A DNA stretch of 64,000 bases from Hymenobacter sp. J193 (GCF_024700075.1 NZ_JAJONE010000006.1:62001-126000); one strand, 5' to 3'. Positions 1 through 9,709 are shown, counted from the stretch's first letter. Numbers and translations are program-made. Notes: generated from the letters alone by a model not told the origin.

Positions 1-1
1 G

Positions 2-647
2 GGTCTGCACAGCTGGTACAGCATGCGGTTCTTTGAGATATTATCCGCGTTTCGGGATACCGGCTGGTGGGAAGTGTCGCTGGAGGAATACCGTCTGCTC
101 ATGGACTGCGGCCAAGAGCTGGACAAGTACGGCTCCCCCCAAAAAGGACCGGAAAGGCAACCCGGTCATGAAGCACGCCGACACCAACGAATTGATTAAA
201 AAAACGGTGCTGGGGGCACAAAAGGAGTTGGAAAGAACGCCCTGCGCCTTCGTCTACAATCCTATCCTGGAGGCTAACCGGGCCGGTAGGGGACGGAAGA
301 AGATAGTGGGCCTGCGCTTCGAGCTGCTGCACAAGCAGTCTACTGTTATCCCGGCCTCGTGGCTGGCCGACGAAATACTACGCCCGGTTATCGACCGGCT
401 GCGGGAGTTCAAAGTTACTGAACGTAACATTGCACTTTACCTAAAAGTGATGGAGGTAGTCGAAGCCCGCAAGCTATTGCGGGAGTGGCAGCTCAAAGAG
501 AACAGCCAGAAGAAGATTGACGACAAGCAGAAGTATTGCAACGCCGTTTTCGTGCGGGTCGGCAAGCAAATCAGCGAGGAGAAGAAGAAAGATGCTCTAC
601 TGGCCCGGCAGGTGGTGCAAGCCGCACTGGGGTTTGATAAAAAGTAG
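2..647 (+). pseudogene. RepB-family plasmid replication initiator, C-terminal part, frame-disrupted
   Basis: The initiator would bind iterons at the plasmid origin and start replication. Two adjoining reading frames look like one Rep_3/RepB-type protein. The first (from base 2) contains SWYSMRFFEILSAF and a WWEVSLEEYR segment typical of the winged-helix region. The second continues with NPVMKHADTNELI and a basic C-terminus that ends at 647. The switch is a +1 shift inside the run CCCCCCAAAAA near 134-145. The 5' end lies outside the window. The family call comes from recognised motifs. Whether the shift is real or a homopolymer sequencing error cannot be told from sequence alone. If real, the plasmid needs another initiator or a recoding event. 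Confidence 0.7.
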
Positions 648-793
648 CTGGCCCGTAGAATCGCATACTCGTTCCCGATAAGGCCTGGCTCCTGAACCCA
701 GTGGTGCTTATCAGCTTTCGATAATTGTATTCCCAACGCTACGAGAGGAAATACCTGTTAAAGGCCATTTCCGGTAGGCACTTCTATCGCTAT

Positions 794-1579
794 TTACTCG
801 ACCACCTCAGGGCCCCATAGCTTCCGCACCCAGTTGCGCAAGGCATAAATACGGGAGTTGACGTAGCACTCCTGGCAGTGGCTGAAGTTCCACAAGCAAT
901 CCACCGTATCCGTGAATAGGTGGAACAGCAGACCTACGGCTACAATCTGCGTCGCCGGCAGCAGGAGCAACAGCACGTATGCCGGTATGGCGTAGAAGGA
1001 GTGCAGCGGGTGATACCCAACACTGCAGCGCAGCGGGTCGAAAATGGGTTTGGCCAGCAGGTGGTCCAGGTCAATGGCCATCGTGGCCAGCATAACTAGG
1101 TAGGCGGTTTGCCACATCAGAGGAAAAAACACCAGCGCCAACACGACCGGAAAAACGAAGTGCAGGCCGTAATGCACCAGCGTTTGGGCGCTGGATAGCT
1201 TGGGGGAGGCGTAGTCGCGGGGGCTGTGCGGAGCCACCAGCTGGGTGGCATTGCACGCCGTATCCCCGGGCGTTACTTCGGCAAACCTTCTGCCCGGCTC
1301 ACCGGCCGACTTTGTCTTCTGCTTACGCCCGCTGTTTCGCATGTTTGCTACCCGAGGCCGTGCGTCGGTATTGATTCGCTGCGGCAGGGTGGGGGGATAC
1401 TGGGCGGTGACGACCGTCGCTGTGTCAACGCGCTGGGCCGGCGGCGGATGGTGGTACCCGGGGCCAGTTGCAAAACGAGGGCCGATAGCCGATGAGCGGC
1501 AACCGGTCAGTAGCAGAACCAAGCCGGCAGCAACGGATAGAATGAGTCGAAAAACAGACAACGGAAGTACAATGAACAT
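794..1579 (-). CDS. Lipoprotein-type leader joined to a DUF6122-like membrane domain
   Basis: The start at 1579 gives MFIVLPLSVF and a lipoprotein-like signal ending in LLLTGC. A longer upstream start at 1636 would bury that signal. About 120 residues of low-complexity, Pro/Arg-rich linker follow. The C-terminal ~110 residues match the DUF6122 pattern: LVHYGLHF, several membrane segments, and the polar motif IDLDHLLAKPIFDP with later HPLHSF and HLFTDTVDC. Those acidic and histidine residues sit at membrane edges and could bind metal, but the family has no established function that I know of. DUF6122 proteins are usually about 100 residues, so the lipoprotein-like extension is unusual and could reflect a gene fusion. 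Confidence 0.6.
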   Translation of the reverse strand: MFIVLPLSVFRLILSVAAGLVLLLTGCRSSAIGPRFATGPGYHHPPPAQRVDTATVVTAQYPPTLPQRINTDARPRVANMRNSGRKQKTKSAGEPGRRFAEVTPGDTACNATQLVAPHSPRDYASPKLSSAQTLVHYGLHFVFPVVLALVFFPLMWQTAYLVMLATMAIDLDHLLAKPIFDPLRCSVGYHPLHSFYAIPAYVLLLLLPATQIVAVGLLFHLFTDTVDCLWNFSHCQECYVNSRIYALRNWVRKLWGPEVVE

Positions 1580-1634
1580 TTCCACGGAACAAGCCGGCTG
1601 GTGACCCACTTGGCCCCCATCGCTCGCTGAAAGC

Positions 1635-1667
1635 AAAAAAGGCAGCTCCGCAAGAGCTGCCTTTTTT
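1635..1667. terminator. Bidirectional rho-independent terminator
   Basis: A perfect 14-bp stem (AAAAAAGGCAGCTC / GAGCTGCCTTTTTT) with a 5-base loop has an A-run on one side and a T-run on the other. It lies just downstream of the DUF305 gene on the minus strand and upstream of the DUF6122 gene. Confidence 0.85.
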
Positions 1668-1685
1668 CACGGACTAAAATCAGGG

Positions 1686-2297
1686 CTAGCGGTTACGCGT
1701 CAGCCAGCTCTGCAAGGAGGCTATTTCCTGGCGCTGGTCGGCGATGATGGCCTGGGCCAGGGCGCGGGTGGTGGTGTTGCGGCCGTATTGCAGCAGGGCC
1801 TCCGAGTTGTCGATGGCCGCCTGGTGGTGGTCCACCATAAGTTGGGCAAAGTCATAATCCGGCCGGGCCGTCATCGTGCGGGCGTCGCTGGCGGTCATCA
1901 TCTTGTCCATGTTGGTTTTCTGCACGGTGTTGAACTGCGGCACCAGGGGCTGCATGGGCTGGTGGCCGCTCGTGAAGGCGTTGAACTGCCCGATTTCGGC
2001 CCGCTGCTTGGTGATGATGTCCTGGGCAATGGTCTTCATTTCCTGGTTGCTGCCGGTGCGCAACTCTTCCTCGCTCATCTTGATGGCCGCGTCGTGGTGC
2101 AGCACCATCTGGGTGGCGTAGTCGTGGTCGGGGTCCTGGGTTTTGGCCTGCGCGTCCATCTGCGTCATCATATCCATCATGATTTTCATGTAGGCGCTAT
2201 CGTGCTTCATGTCGTCCATGTCGTGGCCTTTGGAGCAGGAAGCTGCGAAAAGCCCTAACAGAACCAGCAGTAGCAAGTGTAAACGGAGACGGTGCAT
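1686..2297 (-). CDS. DUF305 lipoprotein, two DUF305 repeats
   Basis: This 203-residue protein has a lipobox (LFAASC, Cys21) and is probably a periplasmic or outer-membrane lipoprotein. Two DUF305 halves are visible, each with a His-His helix: MVLHHDAAI around residues 64-72 and MVDHHQAAI around 154-162. DUF305 is a ferritin-like four-helix fold often found in copper-handling loci; its exact role is not established. The N-terminus is Met/His/Asp-rich (HDMDDMKH), which fits metal binding. It is a paralogue of the plus-strand DUF305 gene at 9756. A TTATGCAA-type site lies about 80 bases upstream (2373-2383), shared with other genes of the copper island, so co-regulation is likely. A strong terminator follows it. 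Confidence 0.85.
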   Translation of the reverse strand: MHRLRLHLLLLVLLGLFAASCSKGHDMDDMKHDSAYMKIMMDMMTQMDAQAKTQDPDHDYATQMVLHHDAAIKMSEEELRTGSNQEMKTIAQDIITKQRAEIGQFNAFTSGHQPMQPLVPQFNTVQKTNMDKMMTASDARTMTARPDYDFAQLMVDHHQAAIDNSEALLQYGRNTTTRALAQAIIADQRQEIASLQSWLTRNR

Positions 2298-2372
2298 GGC
2301 GTTGATGAGGTTTTTATGAACCCCAATAACACCAAATACCGCCTATTGGATTTTACAAATTCCTACCATTTC

Positions 2373-2383
2373 CTTGCATAATT
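2373..2383 (-). promoter_or_regulatory. AATTATGCAAG motif upstream of the DUF305 gene
   Basis: On the minus strand this reads AATTATGCAAG. The same or a near-identical word occurs twice upstream of copA, once upstream of the copper storage protein gene and once upstream of the CopZ-like gene. Its role as an operator is inferred from this distribution. Confidence 0.45.
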
Positions 2384-2397
2384 TCCGGCTTCGCTTA

Positions 2398-4147
2398 CTA
2401 CTCCGGCTCGTCGTCTGCGCCACGGTTGATAATGGGCAGAATCTGGTACAGCATCTCCTTGGGAATGCCCAGCATATCGCGCTTCTCTGCGTAGTTTTCC
2501 AAAAATAAGGCGAAGGGATGCACGCTCTGCATCTGCCGCTGCTCGTCCTCGGCGTCGCTGATACCGGCCCAGGCTGGGGTACGCAGGTAAGCCACGTACT
2601 CTTCCAGCACGTCTTCAAACACCAGCCGCCCATCGCGGAAGTCCTCGTGGTAGGCTAGAAGCGTATCGGCGTCAATGATAATCAGCGGGCGCACGTTGTG
2701 CACGAATAGCCCTTCCTGCTCCAGTTTGGCTAGCTCTTCCTGAAACCAGTCGTTGACAACTACGTTCAAGCCGGGCTGGTTGTAAAGCCGGTCGTGCACC
2801 ACCAGCACCGGGTATAGTATCAGCTCGGCCGGGTCGAAATCGGTATCAAAAGCCAGCTGCTTGCGGAGCAGTCGTGCTACGTTGTTGGCCAGCTGCTTCG
2901 CCGCTTTGGGGTGCTGCTTATCGTCTTCGTGAAACTTCTTTTACCTCGTCCAGGTACGTGGCAAAGTCGTGGCCCGCCTTGGCATCCTTATGCACCAGCA
3001 CGTCTTTTGACTCGAAGAGCACGGCCCGGTTATCGTTACGGAAATAGTAGTCGGGCTCTGACTGCCCTTTCAGCTGCCAGCCATCGAAGATGGCCCGGCC
3101 GCTCAGAACCAACCCCCGGCCCTGAAAAATAGCATCCAGCAGCAGATAGAGCAGGTATTGTTCTGAAAACAGGTCGCAGTAAACGGAGCGCCAATCCGGC
3201 TCCCGCTGGCCTTTTGGCAGCGTCCTATTAGCGACATTGAACTGGAAATATAGTCCCTTGTGCAGTGCTTCCAGTACCAGTACTGGATAAACCAGTGCAA
3301 AAGTACCCGGCTCCTCTTCACACAGCGGCGTAGCTCGCAGACTAGTGAAATCGGCCTGGTCTAACGGTAAGTTCTCGGGAAGAGTGAAATGCCGTAAAAA
3401 GGCGCGATTAGCCTCAAAGTCAGCATCGGGAGCTAAATCAACCGCAATTCGGCCGCGTTTCGTGGCCTGAATGACGGGCCTGATTACCCCGCCAAGCTTG
3501 CGGAAGTATTCCGGCCAATCCTGGCAGCCGAAGCGCTGCAAAAAGGCTTGCAACAGAGGATTGAATCTAGCTTCTGCCTCCATAAACTCAAAAAATCGCA
3601 CCGATTTCATGAGTTGCAGCATGGCAATATTGGGCAAGCGATGATTCACCAACTCAAAGTCAGAGAAAGTACCTGCCAGCGCTAGAGCCGCCAACCGTTT
3701 TGTTGGTAGCAACCGATTAGCATCCGCCATGGCCTGGTCCTGCTGCCGAATGTATGGGCCATTTAGCGCCAGGCAGGCCTTATAGAGGTTTCGCTCTACC
3801 TCTGGGTAGGACTGGGTGTCCGGACAATCGGGCAACTCAAAGCAGTAGCCATAAAGCTGAAGCACTACCTTGGGGTGCAAGAAATTAACCTTAGCCCCAG
3901 TGCGCTGAGCTAAGTCTCTCATTTTATGATACACGACCGTTGCAAAAGAGCGATTGTGCGGAGCAAAAATCTGCTCCATGTCCGTTTTATAGTCACGCTC
4001 CGAGGCGGGCACCTGACTTAGGTAACCTAGCAAATGTGCCACGCATTGCAAGCGTCGCAGCCGGCTGATACCCGCCAGATAAGTCTCAATGGGTAAGCTT
4101 GGGTCAGCAAATACGTCGGAAAAGTCAACGAGAAGTTGTCGGGTCAT
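2398..4147 (-). pseudogene. Putative PD-(D/E)XK nuclease-like protein, frame-disrupted
   Basis: Two frames (409 residues from 4147, then a frame ending at 2398) join into one protein of about 582 residues if one base near 2930-2942 is skipped; the joint reads DEVK-KFHEDDKQH and then runs open to the stop. I do not recognise the family. Near residue 365 it shows EPDY followed by VLFESKD. The spacing D366...E379-x-K381 is that of a PD-(D/E)XK nuclease core, preceded by a helix with SEQYLLYLLLDA that could hold the upstream acidic residue. The N-terminal ~330 residues are helical with no motif I can name. It stands alone between the DUF305 gene and the copA operon. It could be a defence or DNA-repair enzyme, or a transposon-linked TnsA-like protein, but no partner genes are visible. 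The frameshift may be genuine decay. Confidence 0.55.
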
Positions 4148-4271
4148 AACAGAGCAGGAGCCAGGAAAATAGGTGAATGGCTCCTGAATTGATGAACAGC
4201 GAAAAACTGCCCGGCGTTAATTATACTGCTGACTTTTCCCGCATATAGCCTGCTTACCCACTTACCGGCGG

Positions 4272-4895
4272 CTACAGCAGCGCGTCGAGGCTGCGCCGGG
4301 CGTGGCTGGCGGGCCCCAGCCGCTGAAACTCGGTAGGGGTGAGGCCCGTCACCTGCCGGAACTGCCGCGAGAGGTGGGCCGGGGAGCTGTAGCCCAGTTG
4401 CTCGGCCACCTGGGCCATGCTCAGTTCGCCGTAGCCAATGAGTTCCTTAGCCCGCTCCACCTTCTGACGGATAATGAACTTCTCGATGGTCAGCCCTTCC
4501 TCGGAAGAAAACAGGTGCGACAGATAGTGGTAGTCGCGCCCCAGGTGCTCCACCAGATAATCCGAGTAGTTCAGCAGGCGCGGGCCCGGTACCGGGTAGT
4601 GAATGAGCGTCACCAGCAGCGTCTTTATATGTTCCACCAACTGCGCCCGGGGGTCTTCGAGCAGGGCGAAGCCCGCATCGAGCAGGCTGCGGCGCACGGC
4701 CTCCAAGTCTGGCATCGCGCCAGCCGGAGCCGATACATCGGCCTCACCCAGCACCACGCGGTGCACCTGCAGGCCCAGGGCCGTCAGGTCTTCTTTCACC
4801 ACCCGGATGCACTGGGGGCACACCATGTTCTTAATCAGCAGCCGGTGCGTACCGGGAGCGGGCAGCGTAAAGCCGGCGCGGAGTTCAGGGTTCAT
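4272..4895 (-). CDS. AraC-family regulator with N-terminal HMA-like metal-sensing domain
   Basis: Residues about 18-85 look like a heavy-metal-associated fold: LLIKNMVCPQC with a Cys26-x-x-Cys29 pair, then alternating strands and a helix. Residues about 105-200 are an AraC-type double helix-turn-helix, with KVERAKELIGYGELSMAQVA, then GYSSPAHLSRQF and TGLTPTEF. The likely reading is a one-component copper or silver sensor that activates the resistance genes. It is the third gene after copA and the cupredoxin, 9 bases behind the latter, so it should be co-transcribed and autoregulated. A paralogue at 18109 closes the RND operon but lacks the second Cys. Metal sensing is inferred from the CxxC motif and gene context. 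Confidence 0.8.
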   Translation of the reverse strand: MNPELRAGFTLPAPGTHRLLIKNMVCPQCIRVVKEDLTALGLQVHRVVLGEADVSAPAGAMPDLEAVRRSLLDAGFALLEDPRAQLVEHIKTLLVTLIHYPVPGPRLLNYSDYLVEHLGRDYHYLSHLFSSEEGLTIEKFIIRQKVERAKELIGYGELSMAQVAEQLGYSSPAHLSRQFRQVTGLTPTEFQRLGPASHARRSLDALL

Positions 4896-4904
4896 AGGGC
4901 GGGC

Positions 4905-5282
4905 TTATTTCACTACAAGGCTGCCCCGCAGCATACCCATGCCACAGGTAAATGTGAAGGTACCCGCCTGCTGGGGCAGCAGTTCCACCAGCGTCGTTTT
5001 GAAGGCCGGCAGGTCGCGGCGAATGCTGAAATCGGGCATGAGCAGTTCCTCGGAACAGCTGTTCTCCTCGTCGCGGTAAAAGCTCAACTGCACGGGCTTG
5101 CCGCGCTCCACCTCAATCACGTCGGGCGAGTAGCCGCCCTTCACGGTGATGTCTACCTCCTGCACCCCGCTGATAGTAGAAACCGCGCTAGCCGTCTGGC
5201 GGGCGGAAAAGAAGAAGTACCAGATAACAAAGCCGCATAAGGCCAGGCCTGCCAGAGTCACGATGATTTCGGGAGTATCCAT
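4905..5282 (-). CDS. Membrane-anchored cupredoxin-domain protein
   Basis: This 125-residue protein has one N-terminal membrane segment (residues about 7-26) and a cupredoxin-like domain facing the periplasm. Copper-site candidates are Cys76 (NSCSEELLMPDF) and the C-terminal loop CGMGMLRG with Cys113, Met115 and Met117. It probably binds copper or silver delivered by, or leaving, CopA. The start at 5282 was chosen because it lies 4 bases after the copA stop and gives a proper membrane anchor. The open frame continues further upstream into copA, but those codons are a shadow. The gene sits in a tight copA-cupredoxin-AraC operon. Confidence 0.85.
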   Translation of the reverse strand: MDTPEIIVTLAGLALCGFVIWYFFFSARQTASAVSTISGVQEVDITVKGGYSPDVIEVERGKPVQLSFYRDEENSCSEELLMPDFSIRRDLPAFKTTLVELLPQQAGTFTFTCGMGMLRGSLVVK

Positions 5283-5286
5283 CACG

Positions 5287-7560
5287 TTAGTTTTTAACCG
5301 GGGAGAAGCTGCGCAGCCGCAGCGAGTTGGTGAGCACGGATACTGAGCTGAGGGCCATCGCTCCTGCCGCCAGCATGGGCGAAAGCAGGATTCCAAAGAA
5401 GGGGTACAGCAGCCCGGCCGCAATGGGAATACCCAGGGTGTTATAGATAAAGGCGAAAAACAGATTCTGCTTGATGGTGCGAATCGTCTGACGCGAGAGT
5501 TCAATGGCTGTCACCACGCCCTGCAAATCCGAGCGCATGAGCGTGATGCCGGCGGCTTCCATCGCCACGTCGGTGCCGCCACCCATCGCCAAGCCGATAT
5601 CGGCCTGGGCCAGGGCTGGCGCGTCGTTGATGCCGTCGCCGACCATCGCTACCGTGCGGCCTTCGGCCTGCAACTCCTTCACCTTGCCGGCCTTGCCGCT
5701 CGGCAATACCTCGGCGAAGTAGCGCGTGATGCCGACCTGACCGGCCACCTGGGCGGCGGTCTGGGGGTTGTCGCCGGTCATCATCACCACCTCAATGCCC
5801 ATACTCTGCAGCCGCTTGATGGCGGCAGCCGAGGTTTCGCGCACGGTGTCGGCCACCCCAATTACGCCCGCCGCCTGGCCGGCTACGGCCACGTAGAGCA
5901 CCGTTTTGGCCTGGGCCAACAGTTCGTCGGCCTGCTGGCGCACGGCCGGGGGCAGAGAGATGCCGGCTTCTTCAAGTAGACGGAAGTTGCCAATGAGCAC
6001 GGGCTGGCTGTTTACCACGGCCTGCGCACCTTTTCCTTCCACGGCCTGGAAGTCGCTGGCCGAAACCATCACCGTTTGCCGGGAGTCGGCGTAGCGCACC
6101 ACGGCTTCGGCCAATGGATGCTCACTCTGCCGCTCCACAGCGGCTACCGCTTGTAGTAGCAAACCTGCATCCTGCCCGGTCGCCGGCACGAAGTCTGTCA
6201 CGGCGGGCTCGCCGCGGGTGATGGTACCGGTTTTATCGAGCAGCACAGTATTCACCTGGTGGGCTTTCTCCAACGCCTCGGCGTTGCGGATGAGCACGCC
6301 GTGCTCGGCGCCTTTGCCGGTGCTCACCATGATGGCCGTAGGTGTAGCCAGCCCCAGAGCACAAGGGCAGGCAATGATGAGCACAGCCACGAAGTTGACC
6401 AGCGCCAGCGGTAGCCGCGCTTCCACCGGAGCCAGGTCGAACCAGAGCACGAACGTTAGGATGGCAATGACCACCACGGTGGGCACGAAGATGGCGCTGA
6501 CCTTATCGGCCAGCCGCTGGATGGGAGCACGGCTGCCCTGGGCATCCTCCACCAGCTTTACAATCTGTGAGAGCATGGTATCAGCCCCTACTTTGGTCAC
6601 GCGGAAGCGGAAGGAGCCCGTTTTGTTGAGCGTGGCCCCAAATACCGGGTCGCCGGCTTTCTTCTCCACCGGCAGGCTTTCGCCGGTGAGCATGGCCTCG
6701 TCCACGGCGGAGCTGCCCTCCAGGATGAGGCCGTCGGTGGCCACCTTTTCACCTGGCCGCACGACTACCACATCCTCCAGCTTCACCTGCTCGATGGGCA
6801 CGTCCACTTCCTGACCGTCCGACCGCACCACCCGGGCCGTTTTGGCTTGCAGCCCCATCAGGGCCTTGATGGCGGCCGACGTCTGCGTTTTGGCCCGCAG
6901 TTCCAGTAGTTTGCCCAGCAGAATCAGGGCAATGATGGTGGCTGTCGTGTCGTAGTACACCTCGGGCATAATGCCCCGGCGCATAAACCAGCCCGGCACC
7001 ACCGTGGCCGCGAGGCTATAGAGGAAGGCAGCCCCGGTGCCCACGGCAATCAGCGTATCCATGTTGGCGGCCCGATGCTTGAAGCCGTTCCAGGCCGAAG
7101 TGTAGAACTCGCGCCCACTGTAGAGCAGCACCGGCAAGGTCAGCGCGAGCAGGCCATAGTTCAGCCACTGCATATTTACGCGGGCCATCATCGCCGGCCA
7201 GAGCATGAGCATGCTCAGGGGCATAATGACGACGGCCAGCCCCGTGGCCACCCAGAAGCGACGCTTAAGCTTGACGTAGGCCAGGGCTTTCTGCTGGTCG
7301 ATTTCCGCTTGCCGGTCGGCAGCGCTGGTGTCGGGGGCGCGCTCGGTTACGCCGTAGCCGGCCTGCACAACGGCCTCTTTCAGCGTGGCCGGGCTGGCCT
7401 GGGTGGGCAGGTAGTCAACCGTGGCCTTTTCAGTGGCGAAGTTGACCACGGCCCGCTGCACGCCCGGCGTGCGGGTCAGGGACTTCTCGACGAAGGACGC
7501 GCACGAGGCGCAGGTCATGCCTTCAATATCGAGGGTTTCGGTTTTGGTGGTTGGTTCCAT
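5287..7560 (-). CDS. copA: Copper/silver-exporting P1B-type ATPase CopA
   Basis: CopA pumps Cu(I) or Ag(I) from the cytosol to the periplasm using ATP. The 757-residue protein has one N-terminal HMA domain (GMTCASC, residues 14-20), eight predicted membrane segments, the actuator loop TGES (292-295), the transport-site CPC (398-400), the phosphorylation motif DKTGT (442-446), the SEHPLA nucleotide-binding motif (His481) and GDGINDAP (641-648). All key residues are intact and the length is normal. It is the first gene of a three-gene operon with a cupredoxin and an HMA-AraC regulator. Two TTATGCAA motifs lie 120-190 bases upstream in the shared divergent region, which points to regulation together with the plus-strand efflux genes. 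Confidence 0.95.
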   Translation of the reverse strand: MEPTTKTETLDIEGMTCASCASFVEKSLTRTPGVQRAVVNFATEKATVDYLPTQASPATLKEAVVQAGYGVTERAPDTSAADRQAEIDQQKALAYVKLKRRFWVATGLAVVIMPLSMLMLWPAMMARVNMQWLNYGLLALTLPVLLYSGREFYTSAWNGFKHRAANMDTLIAVGTGAAFLYSLAATVVPGWFMRRGIMPEVYYDTTATIIALILLGKLLELRAKTQTSAAIKALMGLQAKTARVVRSDGQEVDVPIEQVKLEDVVVVRPGEKVATDGLILEGSSAVDEAMLTGESLPVEKKAGDPVFGATLNKTGSFRFRVTKVGADTMLSQIVKLVEDAQGSRAPIQRLADKVSAIFVPTVVVIAILTFVLWFDLAPVEARLPLALVNFVAVLIIACPCALGLATPTAIMVSTGKGAEHGVLIRNAEALEKAHQVNTVLLDKTGTITRGEPAVTDFVPATGQDAGLLLQAVAAVERQSEHPLAEAVVRYADSRQTVMVSASDFQAVEGKGAQAVVNSQPVLIGNFRLLEEAGISLPPAVRQQADELLAQAKTVLYVAVAGQAAGVIGVADTVRETSAAAIKRLQSMGIEVVMMTGDNPQTAAQVAGQVGITRYFAEVLPSGKAGKVKELQAEGRTVAMVGDGINDAPALAQADIGLAMGGGTDVAMEAAGITLMRSDLQGVVTAIELSRQTIRTIKQNLFFAFIYNTLGIPIAAGLLYPFFGILLSPMLAAGAMALSSVSVLTNSLRLRSFSPVKN

Positions 7561-7940
7561 AGAAGGTTGCAGCAGGACCGCTACGTGGGGCCGGGAAACG
7601 CGTAGTTCTCAGCGCTAGAAAGTACATTACAAAGGAACGGCCACCCCGCAGCAGGGTTAGTACGGAATCCCACCCGATACTTGCATAATTTGCACGTAGC
7701 CAAGCTGGCAATGGATTTACATAATCCGGCCGTGGACTTGCATAATTTTGCGGTCTTTTACCCAGGCCTCTTACCACGAGCCCAGCGGAAAGCAGCCTGA
7801 TGCCTTTTTGAGGTCCCTTTTCCCAGGCGAAGTGCCCTCCCGACCAAACGACCCGGAAACTCTTTGCTTGGAAACGGGGTAAGTGAGCGGTACCGCCTTT
7901 TCGTAGAGAAGTCTACTTTTGCGGTTGCTTAGCGCCTGTC
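7561..7940. promoter_or_regulatory. Divergent control region between copA and the efflux operon
   Basis: This 380-base gene-free stretch separates the two arms of the metal island. On the minus strand it contains AATTATGCAAG twice (7680-7690 and 7737-7747), plus a weaker GATTATGTAA (7715-7724) between them. The right-hand copy is followed by CCACGGCCGG, which recurs beside the copy at 18737. For the plus strand, TACTTTTG at 7914-7921 matches the Bacteroidota -7 consensus TAnnTTTG and lies 20 bases before the next start codon. Operator and promoter roles are inferred. Confidence 0.55.
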
Positions 7941-8429
7941 ATGTTCCGTAGCCTGTTTCCTTTCCGCCGTTTGCTGGCGACGAGCTTCCTGCTCGTCTTC
8001 GTCAACGTGTTCGTGGGGCAGTGCTGGTGCGCGACGATAAATCCCGTGCAGGCCGCGCCCGCGCCGGTAGCCCAGACCGCTGCCTCGAAGAAGCCCACGC
8101 ACCCCGGCTGCCACGGTCACGGCAAAGCGTTGACCCAGCAGCAACCGGTTAAGACCAAGCAAGGCCACGGCCATTCCAGCTCCAAGCCCATGGGCAAGGA
8201 GGACTGCTGCAAAGACAACTCGGCGACCATTCTTAAGTCGCTCGCGACACCCGGTGAAAAGCAGCTGCTCTCGCCCGCCCCGGCCCTGCTGCCGGTCAGC
8301 AATGAGTTCTTTTTCCGGCCCGCCGCTGGCGCGTGGGACCGCACGCACTCGGTCGTTCTGGTGCTCCGTGAGCACCTACCCCCCAAAATACCCGACATCC
8401 GAATCTTTATTCAGTCCCTGACGGTCTGA
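7941..8429 (+). CDS. Secreted Cys/His-rich protein of the metal operon
   Basis: I do not recognise a named family. The 162-residue product has an N-terminal hydrophobic signal segment (residues about 11-27) followed by a His/Cys/Lys-rich stretch: HPGCHGHGKAL, then KQGHGHSSSKP and KEDCCKDN. Metal binding in the periplasm is a reasonable guess. The C-terminal part has FFFRPAAG and IPDIRIFIQSL, a pattern seen in small proteins at the head of Bacteroidota metal-resistance operons. It is the first gene of the plus-strand arm, with a TAnnTTTG promoter-like element 20 bases upstream and a hairpin terminator-like structure just after it. Confidence 0.65.
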   Translation: MFRSLFPFRRLLATSFLLVFVNVFVGQCWCATINPVQAAPAPVAQTAASKKPTHPGCHGHGKALTQQQPVKTKQGHGHSSSKPMGKEDCCKDNSATILKSLATPGEKQLLSPAPALLPVSNEFFFRPAAGAWDRTHSVVLVLREHLPPKIPDIRIFIQSLTV

Positions 8430-8445
8430 TTGATTTGACGCACCC

Positions 8446-8490
8446 AAGGCTCGCCCTGGCATAGCTCCGCTATGTCCGGGGCGGGCCTTT
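8446..8490 (+). terminator. Terminator-like hairpin after the first gene of the metal operon
   Basis: AAGGCTCGCCCTGGCATAG pairs with CTATGTCCGGGGCGGGCCTTT around a CTCCG loop, and GTTTT follows. A few mismatches suggest partial termination, which would make the first gene more abundant than the genes behind it. Confidence 0.55.
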
Positions 8491-8561
8491 GTTTTGGCGT
8501 GTCCGCCCGGCGTATCGAGCCGCTTATCTCCCTCATCTTACTGGTTTTACCTCACTCAACA

Positions 8562-8693
8562 ATGAAGAGTTGTTGCCAGGAAGCGGGCGCTCCGCCCCCG
8601 AGAGGGCCAATTCGTCGCCTGCTTTCCTACCTGCTTTATGCCGCGGTGGCCGCCGTGTTGGGCTTCGTGCTCTGGCAGCAATGGCAGGCCTAA
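8562..8693 (+). CDS. Small Cys-containing single-pass membrane protein (43 aa)
   Basis: The product begins MKSCCQEAG, continues with a Pro/Arg-rich turn and then one membrane helix (LLSYLLYAAVAAVLGFVLW) near the C-terminus. The start at 8562 was chosen because it gives the CC motif followed by a single membrane span; a longer frame from 8472 runs through the preceding hairpin. A cytosolic CC pair next to a membrane anchor fits metal handling, but this is a guess. It lies between the first gene and the heavy-metal-binding lipoprotein, in the same direction. Confidence 0.6.
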   Translation: MKSCCQEAGAPPPRGPIRRLLSYLLYAAVAAVLGFVLWQQWQA

Positions 8694-8761
8694 CCCTTCG
8701 GCAGAAACACACCGGGGCTGCTGGATTCAGCGCCCTCCAACCAAACCCCATTCCTCTTTCT

Positions 8762-9709
8762 ATGCACCGCTTACCCCTTTCCCTGCTGGCCGTTGCCAGC
8801 CTGCTCACCGCTGCCAGCTGCTCCTCCGACTCGGCCTCCAGCAGCGCCACCGACACCATTACGACGCCCACCAACGGCCCGGCTGAAGGCACCGCCGACC
8901 ACGCCGGCGGCCACACCTATGCCTGCCCCATGCACCCCGAGGTGACCAGCACCCAGGACGGCGAGAAGTGCCCCAAATGCGGCATGAAGCTGGAGCACAA
9001 CGACGCCGTTTCCAATGGCAAGACCTACGAAATGAAGCTCGTGCCCACGCCCACGCAGGTGACGGCCGGACAGCCCACCACGCTGGCTTTCACGCCTCGT
9101 GAAACCGGCAACGAATCGGCTCCCGTGCCCTTGGCCGTGGTGCATGAGAAGAAGATTCACCTCATCATTGTGAGCAAGGACCTGGGCCAGTTCTACCACG
9201 AACACCCCGAGTACACCGCCGCCGGCGACTACAAAGTGCAGTACACCTTCCCGAAGGGCGGCGACTACGTGCTGTTTCAGGACTATACACCCACCGGCTC
9301 GGGCCACCAGCTGGGCCGCCAGCCCCTCACGGTGAAAGGCACCGCCTACGCGCCGGTCAAGTTCAAAAACGACGATATGCAGTGGGAAAAGGATGGATAC
9401 CAGGCCACGCTTTCCTTCGACAAAGACCTGAAAGTGGGCCAGCTGCTGGGCATGAAAATCAACATCAGCAAAGGGGGGCAGCCAGTAACCGACCTGGACA
9501 ATTACCTCGGGGCGCTGGGCCACGTGGTGGTCATCAGCGAGGACACGCAGAACTACCTGCACGTGCATCCCAACGACCAGGCCGACAAAGGCCCCAACAT
9601 CGGCTTCAACACCAACTTCGAGAAGCCCGGCCTCTACCGCGTGTTTCTGCAGTTCAACCACGCGGGCAAAATCCACACTGGCGACTTCACCATCAACGTG
9701 AAGGCCTAG
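8762..9709 (+). CDS. Lipoprotein with heavy-metal-binding (HMBD) domain
   Basis: The start at 8762 gives a signal ending in the lipobox LTAASC (Cys20). A Ser/Thr-rich linker leads to a classic heavy-metal-binding domain: YACPMHPEV (residues 53-61) and CPKCGMKL (Cys70, Cys73). HMBD modules bind copper or silver and are commonly fused to RND adaptor proteins or CopA. The remaining ~230 residues are beta-rich, with two similar halves containing HEHPEYT and HVHPNDQ motifs, which could bind metal as well. The open frame upstream of 8762 is not the gene. It belongs to the plus-strand operon and is probably a periplasmic metal chaperone. Confidence 0.85.
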   Translation: MHRLPLSLLAVASLLTAASCSSDSASSSATDTITTPTNGPAEGTADHAGGHTYACPMHPEVTSTQDGEKCPKCGMKLEHNDAVSNGKTYEMKLVPTPTQVTAGQPTTLAFTPRETGNESAPVPLAVVHEKKIHLIIVSKDLGQFYHEHPEYTAAGDYKVQYTFPKGGDYVLFQDYTPTGSGHQLGRQPLTVKGTAYAPVKFKNDDMQWEKDGYQATLSFDKDLKVGQLLGMKINISKGGQPVTDLDNYLGALGHVVVISEDTQNYLHVHPNDQADKGPNIGFNTNFEKPGLYRVFLQFNHAGKIHTGDFTINVKA

